The notes under the pieces are model-generated. The model saw only the letters and a list, made by a program, of their open reading frames with translations. It had not been told where the DNA came from and did no database searches. From Linyphia triangularis (taxonomy: Eukaryota; Arthropoda; Arachnida; Araneae; Linyphiidae), in NCBI GenBank assembly GCA_963978545.1, contig OZ021732.1, forward strand, positions 63,836,714 through 63,900,713: 64,000 nucleotides of DNA, given 5' to 3'. Each line of letters opens with the position of its first letter. The stretch's first letter is position 1. A program made the translations under genes and the position numbers. Positions 1 to 12,056 of the stretch are shown here, one piece after another.

Positions 1-2224
1 ACTATTCATTCCCATTATTGCTTGCTTAGACTGTAAAGAGGCTGATCCAAATTATTATTATTATTTTATGTGTAAAATTATTATTATTATTATTTTTATG
101 TGCCTCCTTTGATAACTTTCAGTAATAAGATTTAATATTATCTTTGAATAAGACATGACGTATGTAAAAAAATTTTGTAAAATGGATTTTAAGATAAACT
201 GGTATTCTTTTCTATATTTGAATACGAAAATTTGTTTGTGTTTTTCCTACTATTGTTATTTTTTTTTTTTTTTTTTCAATTTAAGAATATTTAAAATTTA
301 ATTTTCCAAAAGACTCCAATTGTTGTACCCCCTTCTTCGTAGCTTATTGACATTGTTGTACCCCCAACAATACCAATAATATGAAATGTAAATAAAAAAG
401 TGTTTCTTTATCAATCAAAAGTTCTCAAATTATAAAAAATAGAATTTGGGTCACATTATTGATAAATAAAGTTAATTTTTAAGTTTTGCTTACTCCTTCT
501 AGCTCACGGACATATATACCAAATAGTAGAAATTATCTATAAACTCCAGAAAGAATACGAAACAATAGATTTCATATCAAACGGAAATCTGCAACATTGA
601 TAAAACAAGAGCTAAGTAATTACCATAAATCAATAGCATGTCTAGTGTCCCTAACAAGTCAGTTATGTACTTGTTGGACTACTCAACACTTTCGAATATA
701 ACTGGAACCTGCCCACATAAAGGATCAATAATATACAAAATTTTACATAAATTGTGAAACTAGATTAAAAATTATTAAAAAATCATTTAAAACAGTCACT
801 ATTACAATTGATACTATTAAATCGGAAGCAAAACAAATTTACCTATTCATCTTAGCCAAATCTAAAAAGAAAAAAAAACTTTTTGTTTGATAAACATCTA
901 TCGGTAACAAATGCTTCATTTTTATTATAAAATTGTCTGTCATAACAGATAGATGCTGCAAATTAGCACATTTTCTTAGCATTTTTTTATGAAGACAGAG
1001 ATGACGTTATTAATAGCTATGGTCTTATTTGGTGCCCCTATTTTAGTATGTTTTTTCTCCAAAAAATAAAAATGCAATTTCTTTTTCTTATAATTAATTT
1101 TATTTTTGATTTTCTGCTCTTCTAAATAATATTATTTACTTTCTTCTAAATGGGATTTTTTTTTCTCATTTTCAATACAAAACATATAGGTTTGTATATT
1201 TTTCATTTCCCCAATTTCCCCTGCTGTCTGGATTTCTTACTACCCCAAAACTTGCCGTTCTCTCTTTATTTCAACATTAGTTCTTTTATTACTTTTTAAA
1301 TGTGAACATTTGAATAACTCGTTATGAAACCTGAATTATTTAATATTTAAAAATTAATAAAAATTATTTATATAAGCAAAAAACAAATACAATAAACAAA
1401 AAAGTACCAATATGGAAAATTTATTAATGTCCAACGCACTAAAAATAGTCATATTCATTGATGGTTAGCCTCCCTGAGTTTTAATTTCAAATCTACCCCA
1501 AGTGTTATGCTAGTTTCTCATATATATACGAACAAAATGACAACAAAAATCAAAGAGCAATTGTATTGGAAACAGGAATTGAAATCATTCAAAGGGTGGA
1601 TTCCTGTAGCTTAACTGCGGCCTTCTAATAACTAGAACAATGAAAAAGTCTGCTTCTGCATACTTGTGAGTATATATTAATGTTTTTAAACAGAATAATC
1701 GCTGTCTATTTCAAGATCCACCTTTTCAGTGTCACCACCATCACTTTTCCACCATCACCTTTGATATAATTTTGGAAAATTACCAATTCAGGAAAAATTC
1801 TAATAAAAAAAGTTGTTAATCAGCGTTTATGAATGCAAGAATTCGGAAATGATAAGAAAACCATAGAAATGTTAAGTAGGAAAAGTTTTGGTGGGAACAC
1901 AGCTTTAATAGCTGTTATTATAGTTTTCATTTTTATGAATAGCATGAAGAGTAAAATTTCAAAAGATATAAAAAGTAAAGAAATTTCTGATTAATTTCTT
2001 TACATATTGAGTGTTACATTTCTTAGGGTAAAATAGGCTATATGGTTTCAGTCACTTTCTCAAGCAAATAAAAAATGAAAGGAAATGCCTATAGAAGGGA
2101 TTGAAAGATATATAATTAAGTTTAAGCAAGTGTTTTTATGGTGACTTAGAGACCAAATTATGTTTAAAATCCATGAGAGATTCGCATAAGAAAATACCAA
2201 CCAAACCCTACTAAAAGTAATATT
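1..2224. other. A+T-rich non-coding stretch
   Basis: No coding region or RNA gene is seen; stops are dense in every frame. It holds TTA-type microsatellites near 49-101, an 18-nt T tract at 259-276, and a 14-bp direct repeat ATTGTTGTACCCCC at 319-332 and 352-365. The second copy is followed directly by CAACAAT, so it can also fold back. The motif CCACCATCAC occurs twice between about 1730 and 1760. Confidence 0.6.
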
Positions 2225-2591
2225 ACCCAAATTCAAAATAATACAATAACAGGACTTGCAAAAAAAAAAAAGCAAAAAAAAAACAAAACTTGGCAATGCT
2301 TTGTGTAAAATGAACATATGCAAATTAAAAGAATGACACATGTTATTGAAGAATTGGAAAAACAATTTTCAACAACTATATATATATATTATTTTAACAA
2401 TTTAAGAGCCGTTAACACATATAAAAATTATGCTGATTTTTTTTTTTATACGGATCAAAAAATTGGAATTATTAATTCATTCAATATGAATTTGAAAAGC
2501 AGACAAAATATATGCATGTCTGTTAACCAATAGGTTGTGACAAGTATAAAGCTTGGCACTCAGAAAATCTTACTCTAATCTTTTGCTGAAA

Positions 2592-3095
2592 AAGGGTTGT
2601 CAATGTGATATTTCTGAAACAATGAAGTCGTGTATATTATCATTGTTTAAAGCTGGAAAGAAACAACAATTTATCTCGTATCAAATGAATGTTTAACAAT
2701 CTATGGTTTCAAAGATGTTAAAGGAATATAGGAGAACCGGCTAGCTAAAAAAATAACCGAAGTAAATGTGATAGAAAGCTGGTAACAACTGCCAGAGATG
2801 AAAGCAAATTGAAACGAATCATCCAAAATAATCGCTTTAAAACTGTACATTAATAAGTGTTGGAAAGAATCTAGAGTTGCCGTGCTAAATTCAACTACAC
2901 TCAGGCGATTGCATAAATTTGAGTTTTAATTGCGTCTCCCAAAGTAAAACCAAAGATGAACATGAAGCAGAGCCATGCACGACTCTCCTTGGTGCAAAGA
3001 GAAGCTCATCTGGGGACAACAACAGTAAGAAAGTGTTTTACTAAGAGATGAACTTTTATTTCAAATATCTGTTCGCGACGAATTGTTAAGACTCC
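2592..3095 (+). pseudogene. Tc1-like transposase N-terminal part, left arm, degenerate
   Basis: Read piecewise in shifting frames, this gives the helix-turn-helix region and the start of the catalytic domain of a Tc1/DD34E transposase. Visible pieces in order are LFKAGKKQQFISYQ (about 2638), SMVSKMLKEYRRTG (about 2700), RDESKLKRIIQNNRFK (about 2800), STTLRRLHKFEF (about 2893), KVKPKM, ARLSL, and VLLRDELLFQISV (about 3035-3073). The last piece corresponds to the block around the first catalytic Asp; GAT at 3047-3049 is that codon. The position matching the start codon in the other arm is AAG here. There are several stops (for example TAA after QMNV) and frame changes, and the reading ends just past the first catalytic Asp, so two catalytic residues are missing. 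Non-functional. Confidence 0.75.
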
Positions 3096-3096
3096 A

Positions 3097-3640
3097 AGTG
3101 AGCTTCTCTTTGCACCAGAAGAGTCGTGCACATCTCTGCTACATGTTTGTCTTTGAATTTATTTTGTGGAACCATGATTGAAATTCAAACTTAAGCAATT
3201 TCCTAAGTGTAGTTGACTTTAGAAGGACAACTCCAGATTCTTTTAAGTCCCGTGTAGGCATGGGTGTTTGTAAATGTATGTTGGCTTGTCTAATGACGAA
3301 TGTTTCGGCGCATTATAGCCCTCGTGTTGCTGACGGCGCCAGATAATCTGAAAACAACCAAACCAACCAGATTCTTTTAAACAGTTATTGATGTAAAAAA
3401 CAGTTTTAAAGTGATTATTTTGGACGATTCGTTTTAATTTGCGTTCACCTCTAGCAGTTGTTACAAGTCTTCTACCACATTTACTTTGGTAAATTTTTAG
3501 TTGGCCGGTTCTTGTATATTTAAAACCGTAGATTGTGAAACATTCATTTGATCTGAGGTAAATTATTGTTTCTTTTCAACTTTGAACAATGATAATATAC
3601 ACGACTTCGTTGTTTCAGAAATATCACGTTGAGGACCCAT
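3097..3640 (-). pseudogene. Tc1-like transposase N-terminal part, right arm, split by a SINE
   Basis: Mirror copy of the left-arm transposase on the minus strand. It keeps a start codon (complement of CAT at 3638-3640) giving MGPQRDISETTKSC, followed by ILSLFKVEKKQ and a stop; the YTRTG block, a KLKRIVQNN block, and further in STTLRKLLKFEFQSW and ARLFWCKEKL. The reading is broken by stops, frame changes and a 120-bp SINE fragment at 3247-3366. Because this arm retains the ATG that the left arm has lost, the two copies together define the N-terminus of the family. The protein stops at the centre of the palindrome before the catalytic Asp block, so it is non-functional. Confidence 0.7.
3247..3366 (+). 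repeat. 5'-truncated tRNA-derived SINE fragment with target-site duplication
   Basis: A 120-bp insert present in only one arm of the palindrome. It is flanked by the direct repeat CCAGATTCTTTTAA at 3233-3246 and 3367-3380 (12-14 bp, as the first bases may belong to the tail). It begins TCCCGTGTAGGCATGGGTG, resembling the part just after the B box in the SINE at about 21 kb (TCCCGTGTTAGACATAAATG), and ends in an ACCA-type tail (AAACAACCAAACCAACC). The left arm at about 2861-2875 preserves the uninterrupted pre-insertion site. 5' truncation plus a 12-14 bp duplication is the usual signature of LINE-mediated retroposition. Confidence 0.7.
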
Positions 3641-3980
3641 TTTCAGCAAACGATTAACGTAAAATGTTATGAGCGCCAAGCTTTATATTTATCACAACCT
3701 ATCAGTTAACAGGTATGCCCATATTTTGTCCGCTTTTCAAATTCATATTGAATGAATTGATTATTCTAATTTTTTTACCCATATAAAAAATCAGCATAAT
3801 TTTTAAATGTGCTAACGATCCTGAAATTGCTAAAATAATAATTGAATAATTGTTGAAAATTGTTTTGCCAATTCATGAATAACATACGTCACTCTTTTAG
3901 TTTGTATATGTTCATTTTACAAGACCCATTGCCAAGTTTTGCTTAGAAAGTTCTGTTATTCAATTATTTTGAATTTGGGT

Positions 3981-4645
3981 TGCACAATCTTGCAAGAGTT
4001 ACTTACATATAGCTCATTCTGCATACAAATTTAATTATTGCAAGCATCAACTTTAATAGGCATTCTAGAAGGTATATTCTAAAAAATAGAAAGTGAAAAC
4101 AGTTCTATACAAAAATGAAAACATTTACCTACTTTTAATAACTTAAAAAATAAAATTGTTTCAGAAAACAATTGTTTCAAAAACTAAATATCAACTATTA
4201 TTCTATTTTTAAAACTTAAACATTGATAAAAATAGTATTGTTAACTCTTTCAAAATGTTTACCAGTTCAAATTTAGCATATTTTTTATAAATTCAAATTT
4301 AGTCTTATTTTATGAATATCGTATCAAAGAAAAAAAATCTATCAAATCTAGCATATCGCAATTATAAATAAACCAATCCAATCATAAAGATAAATACTTA
4401 GTTGCACAGAGTTTTGGTAATTTGATGCTATTATGTTGGATTGCTGTAATGAGCTTCCCATGAGTGCAAAGTATAATTAAACTAGCACTTACGTTTCCTA
4501 GCTACATGCAAGCCTATAATGATGAAACATTGATTTCTAAATCTTGTTTATTGGTAATAATGGCCTATTTTATGACACTGTTGTTTTGAATTAGTAGTTT
4601 TAAATAGTTATAGCATCTTTCCAATACGTATGCCAGGCAACTCCT
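3981..4645. other. A+T-rich non-coding stretch
   Basis: Nothing recognisable is seen: no open frame of note, no repeat shared with the rest of the window, only short A and T tracts. Confidence 0.5.
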
Positions 4646-4864
4646 TTAGCACATTAAAGATGACTTTGAAATGGATAAAACGTCATTGTTTTAAACTTTT
4701 ACCTGGTTTATTTCAATCATTTTTAGTATATTTCGAATTTTTCAGATTTTTTCAAACACTAAGTGAAACCACAACCGCAATTTATTAGCAAAAAAAAAAA
4801 AAAAAATGAAACCACTGAAATGCCGATTGGTAAATTTTCTTACCAGCCGTCGTTAATGGGTTAA
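4646..4864 (+). mobile_element. TTAA-type MITE, full-length copy
   Basis: One of a small family in this window. The right end reads GTCGTTAATGGG followed by TTAA (4861-4864). The left end is TTAG, a one-base change from TTAA, followed by CACATTAAAGATGAC, which is an imperfect inverted copy of the right end (CCCATTAACGACGG on the other strand). The interior shares the core ACACTAAGTG...CAATTTATTAGC with copies at 11.9, 48.3 and 61.4 kb. TTAA flanks with C-rich tips suggest mobilisation by a piggyBac-type transposase, but no coding sequence is present and the superfamily is inferred. Confidence 0.65.
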
Positions 4865-7800
4865 TCCAAACCACATGTGTTACTCTTCAAGGAGGAATCG
4901 GGCAAAGGTTCAATGTGATGAGAATTTTCCATAACTTGAAAAGAGCTAAAAAGGAGAGAAGAGTAATTTTACTACTAGATTTCATAAAGACCATTATCCT
5001 AAGTATGAGAATGGAGTGCATCAAAGAAAAAGCTGAAGACAGAGAAGATCATATCTTATTAAACGTCAACTCTTTGAGGTTATGTGTTTTTTAATATGGA
5101 CCTATCTATATACCTGAACTTTAATGATATGTCATTCTTTTACAAATTCTCCCACTGTATACTAAGTAAAATTTCTGTAGCTGATTTGTTTTCATTTATT
5201 ATTATGTGACGTAAATATTTCTCTCGGATATGAATTTCATATATCTAAGCTGCGCCACTGTTATGTTAATATAAAAAATTGTTTTTCTTTAAGTTTTGTC
5301 CACCTCTGTACTTAGTGAAAGAATAAAAAGAGCACCATTGACCGTAAAAGTAAGGCGAGAAGTTGCTGTTTGGAATGTCGGCGGTGGAAATTTGAATACT
5401 TTCATTTTCATTGAAAAATAAATGGGTATGTGTTGCACTCAAACTAGAAACAAATATTTTCAGAGTGTTGAAAGGTAAGTAATTTATTTAAAAATAAGAA
5501 CTTTCGACTTACTTATAAGTACCCTGTATCAACTGAGGATTACACAACTGACGTTTACAAAACTTCTATGGCCAATAATTACTCGTATCTCACAGTTTAA
5601 GATATACAAATGCGGATCCGGTGTTCAATAAGGCATAATGCTCCAAAAATAAATACGCAAATTGCACATTTTCAAACCCAATTGTAATTTAAAACGATAA
5701 TACACTTAGGTGTACTTAAATGTTCTTATTTTCTCTACCTAAGTTGTATGTAAATGGCTAGAGCTAGGTATGAGGGCAAACTTGCCATATCGCACATTTG
5801 TTTTAGAGTAAGTTATACACTGGTCAGAATTTTCAGATTGAGCCAAAGAAAATTCAGTTCGAGCCATTAAAAATGTATTTATTTTCTAATAAATTTAATT
5901 TTCTTACTATCAAATTAAACTACTCAAAATTTGCTTCCTTTTTGTTTAATAAAATATGTTTAAATGCTGTATAAAAACCTTTTTCTATTGAAAACGCTGA
6001 ATCAAATATTTCAAATCTAACAGATCTCCTCCACTGAAAGTATTGTGTTTATGAGCATCTACGGATGTTATTTCTGGCTGTTTGAATCTGCATACTCAAA
6101 GAATTAACCTATACCAACAATTGGGGAGATGGTTAATTCTCTAAGGAAAAACTTTATAATTGCATTCATATCAAACGAAGTAACTGTGTGCCACGTCACT
6201 ATTTTTTAAGACATATTCTCCACCATTTCAGCTGTTGGAGTGATAAACTATATTGTCTTTAAAAAATTCCTGCGTTTACCAAGAAAATCTGCAATATAAA
6301 TGCTGCATTTTTGCCCGTGTGTGTTTTTAAACTGTTTTGTAAGTTTACGCAAACGTCATCTGGATCTCCAATTAAATTTTTTCTTAGAAAAAAGGTAAGT
6401 TTAGTTTTTAGTATTATATTATCGAATAAGTTACATAATAACCTACGTTTTATTACATTAATTCATTTACGAGTAATGACGTAAACAAGTAAATTAAATT
6501 TTGAAGGTGATTTAATGCAATTATTTAATTATTAGTGATTTAATCCAATGAAGGTGATCTAATGCAACTGCTTGTTTTTGCGATTCTCCCGTATTCTCGT
6601 ATTATGAACAATTTCTTTTTACAGAAGGAATATTGTTCACCGTCTCTATCGCAAGTGTATGGTTGTAACCCTTAAAGTAACTCTTAATGCCAGAAAAAAT
6701 AGCCATCTCCATGTAGAGTTAGGGAGCTATATTGCAGTTTAGTTTTTACAACAAAGATTTTTTTTTTCACAATTTCTGACACATGAAATGTAGAAAAGTT
6801 GGAAAAATTCACAATAATAATTTTTTGGACTTCAAGAGAAAAACCAAGGCGGAATTAAGACTCCCCACCCTGTGATTTTTGTATCGAAATAAATTTCTTC
6901 CTACCTTACATCTAAAAATATTGGATTATGTAAGAAATTGTTAGAACAACTGATTATTTTTGAATATCAGAACTGGGAGAAGAGATGTATATGTTTTATT
7001 AGGTGTTCAATCAAATACATCAAATCATACTCCATACCAGAACTACTCAACCTACATAATTTTAACATTACAGTTACCTAGTTGTAGTACCCTCCCAATG
7101 AAATATTAAAGTACATATTATATAAAAACTTTAAAAAGAGCAAGTACCAATTCGTATTATTTAACAATACGTTAAGTCATTTTGTGTAAAAAACATATTC
7201 ATAGACATACAATTAAATTCTTTAAGCTCAGAGTTTGAAATATTATTATATTTCACAATATCTTCAACGTATTACTGGATATATGAAGATTACACAAATT
7301 CCAAGTGACTTAACATCCATCATTTTGTAAAATTTAAATTCTTCAAAATTTATGGTGTGTGGAATCAGTATGTTAGCATGGTCATATAAGTGTTACAAAA
7401 CATATGCATTCTCAAAATTCAAAATAACGTAATAGGTGCTGTTGTACACATGAAAGACTGCAATGACTGTAAAAATGTAGTGAAAGGTATCCTTAGTTTT
7501 ATTACCACAGCGAGCACAGTACTTATTAAACCATGAAATATTCTTACTGGATGATTTTATATCCTTACATTAAATATAATTTTACATAAACACAGCAAAA
7601 GAAAAACTAATGAAAGAAATTATAAAGACAACCAGAGTTCAATTGCTGAAACTAAAATTTTAAAAATTCGAAATAAAATTACAACGTTTTTGTAAGGATT
7701 TAATAAAAAATTGACTGTGCATGAAAAGTATTTTAGTAAAATACATCTTGTGACATCTAAAGACGCATTTGATTATTTATGGAGAATTTTCTATAATTGA

Positions 7801-8087
7801 TAAACAAAGACAATAGGTTCGACTCTTAAAATTTGAAAAATTACTGTGTAGAATTGCTTTGATTTCATTACAATTTAAATTACATTTTTATTTACTATAA
7901 TTATTTCATAATTTCTTTTAAAGAGTAACTTTGATTTGAAAAGTGATAATTTAATCATTAATAACTCGAGTAAAAAATTCCTATTACTAAACACATTTCT
8001 TATCTTTATTTACTTTTCCCTTAGCCCCCTACTAAAATAGAATCAATGTCACACATATTGAAAACGACTAACAATGTAACGAAACTC

Positions 8088-8120
<33 letters not shown>

Positions 8121-8599
8121 TTTAATTTTCTTTCTGCACATGATATTTCATATTATTTTAATGTGCGAAAGAAAAACTTGACGAAATCAGTCTCAATCAC
8201 ATGATTTGTTTAATAATGTGAAAATTCACAAGTTTGCGATAACCGATGCCAGTGAATTTCTACTGCAATACACAATATTGTACAAATCTATAAGAATGGT
8301 TGCTTGAAAAGATAAATTAAACTTTGTGAACGAAAATTTTTTTTTAAATTAAACTTGTACCATTTAAAAACATTATCCCCACATCATTTGTATCCTTGAT
8401 TATAAAAATTATCAAACAACACCAAAATTTTCATAACTAGATTTTTGATTTTTTAAAAATATATAAATTGTTTCTGAAAGTCGTAAATTTTGAACATCAA
8501 ATATGAAGCTTAAAACCTTCAGATACTGATCCAAATCTTAATCATCATCGATAAAATAATTAATCACAAATTTAAAAAAAAATCTGCATTGCAAAATCT
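4865..8599. other. A+T-rich non-coding stretch
   Basis: No gene is seen. Two sequences resemble DNA-transposon tips without a matching partner: GCTGCGCCACTG ending at 5260 (hAT-like) and TTTTGTCCACCTCTGTA at about 5297-5313 (Tc1-like). An 18-bp near-duplicate GAAGGTGATYTAATGCAA occurs at 6503-6520 and 6550-6567. A TTA microsatellite lies at about 8098-8122. The rest shows only A/T homopolymers. Confidence 0.5.
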
Positions 8600-9720
8600 T
8601 CTTTATTCACTCTTGGCCGCACCTGCTGCAAACTTCTCGATTATTATAAGTGACCTTTATCGGAATAAAAACTAAATACACTGAGGAAATAGAGCCAGTA
8701 AAAAGTCTCCCACAACCAACAAAATAAATATTCAAAAAGGTTTCTGACAATGGATTTCTGCAAATAGCAATTACCATCCAGCTTACATAACGATCGTCGT
8801 AAATAAGGGGTAATAACAGCGATGATGAGGATAATAATAATATGGAATAATTAAATGCTATGCAGCCGCGGACCGCGGGAAAAATGGTCACCAAAATCCT
8901 GGGAAGATGCATAAGTAAAATGATAAAGGTAAATGGCTATTCATAGTGGAACCGGTAAATAAATAATTTAAGTGATAAGTAGCCATAGTATTACAGGTGC
9001 GTTTAAGGCAGATAAAGGGAGTGGACTGGAAAAGAGTTCACAATGGGTCGAGAATCTCTGACTCAGTAGCAGCAATGAATAACAATGCAGTCGCCCTTTG
9101 TCTAAACTGTGTTGATGCGAAAATTATTATGCGCAAGGATATGCTATGATTGAAACCGTTTCATCATGGTCGGGGATGGTAATATTTCATTATTGTTATT
9201 ATTGCAGTGGGTGTTGTCGTATTTTTTTCCAGCATAAAAGCTTCTTTGCGCAAAGATGGAAAGTTGTTGTTCCTTGGAATATTTGTTTTCCCTCCTCGAG
9301 AGAGATTGGAATCTGTGAGGTCTTCCAGAAGAGTGGAATAATAGGACTGGCTACCGGATCCGGGAATGCCAGACATTTTCCGAACCCGAGTTTTTAATAA
9401 ATTGTTCCGTCTAATGAGGTACCATCAGGATGTCTTTTTAAATGTCTGCCTTTCTTGTATCATCTGGAGGCGTGGTCTGGACCATTGCTGGGAAAATTTT
9501 GGTTATCCCTTTTTAAGCTTTCTTCTTGTAGCCTCCATGGGTCGTTTTTTCGGACTTCCTTTCACGGATCCATAAGGTAGATTCTTTTGGAAGTTTTGGA
9601 ATCGCTGAAGTGGGCGTGTATAGTAAACAATCCCTTTTCGGGTTTTTTGGCTAATTGCGAGTAATATTCTCTAGTTTGACAGATTCGCATCCGGGGTTAG
9701 AGTTGAGTAAACATGTCAGG
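8600..9720. other. GC-richer non-coding island A
   Basis: Composition rises clearly above the flanks but both strands are full of stops and no frame is recognisable. Landmarks are CCGCGG-A-CCGCGG at 8866-8878 (two SacII-type palindromes one base apart, very unlike the A+T-rich surroundings), AACAATG at 9081-9087, the 12-bp palindrome CTTTGCGCAAAG at 9244-9255, and CCGGATCCGG near 9354. Short open frames on both strands around 9150-9400 overlap each other and look accidental. A conserved regulatory element is the likeliest role, by inference only. Confidence 0.35.
9246..9253. promoter_or_regulatory. C/EBP-type palindrome TTGCGCAA
   Basis: An exact copy of the optimal C/EBP family binding palindrome, inside the longer perfect palindrome CTTTGCGCAAAG. 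It sits in a GC-richer island. Binding is not shown; a chance match is possible. Confidence 0.2.
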
Positions 9721-10686
9721 CAGAAACATTTCTTGTAAAAAAAAAATGCCATTTTTCCCCACTAAAGTTTGAATTTTTCAAATTTATGAAAGAAGCAAAA
9801 GATAATGACCTGCACTTTATAAAAATAGGAGCTTAATAAGTGAATATGAAGAATTGATGTTTGATTAACTATACTAATCTTATTATATTTATTTATTTTG
9901 TAGTAAATATTGTATATATTGCAAGGATATATATTTATGTCCTTTTGTAAGTTCTACTAGTTTTAAAAAATTATAAATGTTATTTTTAAGACTAAATTCA
10001 TAATTGTTTAAATTCATAGGCTACTATTTGAATAGGCAGGCAAGATGAACGCTGTTTTTATGAAACCTGAATTTAACTTAAAGGGGAAGTTAAATAGTTT
10101 GAAATTGTTTAATGCCATATAATTCTAAATTATTGAAGAAGTAAAACTTATAGCCAAAAAGAATTATTAGAAATTAATAACCCTATCAAAGAATGAATAA
10201 TTTAGAAAGGATTGCTCTGTCAACTGAATAATTACGACCTGTTTTAGGAAATCCAGACAAGAAACTCAACTCAAACTGATTAGTTTGAAATTCATAAAGC
10301 CAAAATATATTTTTAAATAAAAAAGTTCTCTAATTAAAATTTAATGACATACTCACAATTACAGTTGGTAAACGTGATTGTCTTTTGATAAACTTACTAA
10401 CGCAAGTAAAGGTTAACTTGAAGGTTATTATTTCACTTCAATTTGAAAAACCACTTTAATATGTGGCCTTTTGAACAGAATTGGAGCCATTTTTATTGCG
10501 ATTTTCGATGTTTTTGTCAACGTCTTTTTTGAGAGTATTTTTTCCTTTTACGACAGTTGAAATTTTAATTTTCGTAAAAATTTATTCAATTTTTGTAAAC
10601 ATTATTCAACAATCAGGGAACTTTTGTGCATTATACATTTTTATGTTTTATCGGGAAATATATTAAAAAGAGTAGTTCAGATGCAG

Positions 10687-10738
10687 TTGAAGCTTTGGTT
10701 TTTGTAAAAGTATACACTTACAAAAATTAAAGCTTCAA
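10687..10738. repeat. Compact hairpin, 21-bp stem
   Basis: Left arm 10687-10707 begins TTGAAGCTTT and the right arm 10718-10738 is its complement except at two adjacent positions, which become G-U pairs if transcribed from the plus strand. The loop is 10 nt. As RNA the stem would be fully paired. It could be a small MITE remnant or a short non-coding hairpin; it is shorter than most animal pre-miRNAs. Confidence 0.5.
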
Positions 10739-11484
10739 TGGTTCAACAACATGGACTCTGGCAGGATTTTTTTCGCACGAAGGTACAAGACTATTAGATT
10801 TTTGTTCAAATCATTTTTTTTTCCAGAAATGTTCATCACATTTCTTAATAAAATGTTAAATAATAATCATGCATTAATTTTCCCTTGGATAATAATTGAA
10901 AAAAATCGCAGTATATATTTTTGGAATCTTCTCACTAGCTTTTCTTTGGTATCAAATGCAACAATGTTAAATAAAATAAAACACTTAATGAAATAATAGT
11001 AGTACAAGAAATAAAAATATTTTTAATGATACAAAATAGTAACATTTTATTTCTCCCAAGCTCAAGAAATAATGAAAAAGACATTCAAAAATAAAATACA
11101 AAGGCCGTATAGGAAATAATCCATTCAATTCTAAAACTAGATTTCAAGGTCTCATATCTGATGCCTAGTAATAAAAAAAGTGAAGCATATTCCAGGAATT
11201 GAGACAACAACACAGGAAATGATTGCCGAATAGAATGGAATAAATATTTCTTCTTCTATTTAGTCATCAGTATTTGTCCTATACGCAAGTGTAGGAACTT
11301 TAAAAGCAAAAAGGAAATACACAAGATTTAAAAAGAACTAACAAATTCATAACGAAAAATAATTTCTAAACGGCATGTGTACTTTTTTCTGTGAATTTAC
11401 ACCATTTTTTCCCCCTTTTAATTGCCAAGGGGGGTACAAACGCAGTCCCTTGCACCCTCTTCATGTTCAGTAAACAGTGTACTT

Positions 11485-11536
11485 AAGTACAAAACACATA
11501 TTTACGATTTTATCGGTGAATATGTGTTTTGTACTT
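11485..11536. repeat. Perfect 18-bp inverted repeat
   Basis: AAGTACAAAACACATATT at 11485-11502 and its exact complement at 11519-11536, with a 16-nt spacer containing ACGATTTTATCGG. Total span is 52 nt, the same as the hairpin 800 bp upstream, although the sequences differ. Function unknown. Confidence 0.6.
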
Positions 11537-11897
11537 GATTCCTTGGTAGCAAAATGGTATTCCCTAATTTCGGAAACAAGGATTCTGAGAAGATTGGCCA
11601 ACCCATGCTAAAACTCGATCATCGTTCCAAATAACACCATTTTTTTTTTTTTTTTTTTTTAAACATAAACACGTCAAAAACATCTCAAAACATATTTTTT
11701 TACCTTATTTTTCAATATATTGACCATAGATCCATAGAAACGACCAGTCTACAACAGTCACCATCTAGATTGACCAGTTTACTGATAAATATGTTACATA
11801 AAGATGTTTCTTTTGTGAATTTCAGTGTCTATGCTGCTCCACTGAGAAGTTATTAGGGAATAACTGAATTATCTTTAAATTATGGATATGAGTGTAG

Positions 11898-12056
11898 TTA
11901 AAAACGATAAATTTTTATCCTACACCTAGTTCATTAAGATCATTTAAAGTATATTTTGAATTTTTTGAATTTTTGGAAAATTATTTTTATGGTTTTTAAA
12001 AAACACTAAGTGGAACCACTCTAGCAATTTATTGGTAAAAGAAAAAACTAAAATGT
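11898..12056 (+). mobile_element. TTAA-type MITE, partial copy
   Basis: Matches the middle of the copy at 4646-4864: the stretch around AAAGTATATTTTGAAT, the core ACACTAAGTGGAACCAC and CAATTTATTGG. The right tip with GTCGTTAAT is missing, replaced by unrelated sequence after about 12056, and the left tip is not clear, so this is a truncated copy. Confidence 0.6.

Larger units (their letters stand above)
2225..3980. mobile_element. Palindromic tail-to-tail pair of truncated Tc1-like elements
   Basis: The two halves are diverged inverted copies of each other. The left arm runs from the CCCAAATTC motif at about 2226 to about 3095. The right arm runs back from its complement GAATTTGGG at 3971-3979 to about 3097. 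The match covers some 340 bp of 5' non-coding DNA plus the first part of a Tc1-type transposase reading. Both copies lose their 3' half at the centre, where complementary pieces around GCTTCTCTTTGCACC meet. The right arm carries an extra 120 bp (a SINE fragment). A TA lies beside the left end; the right end has TT, so no clear target duplication remains. It could have arisen by transposition of two adjacent copies, by inverted duplication, or as a foldback element that moved as a unit. No intact protein is encoded. Confidence 0.75.

Noticed and set aside
5250..5313. Transposon ends (hAT-like GCGCCACTG and Tc1-like GTCCACCTCTGTA)
   Set aside because: Each looks like a right-hand tip, but no matching left tip or coding remnant was found upstream.
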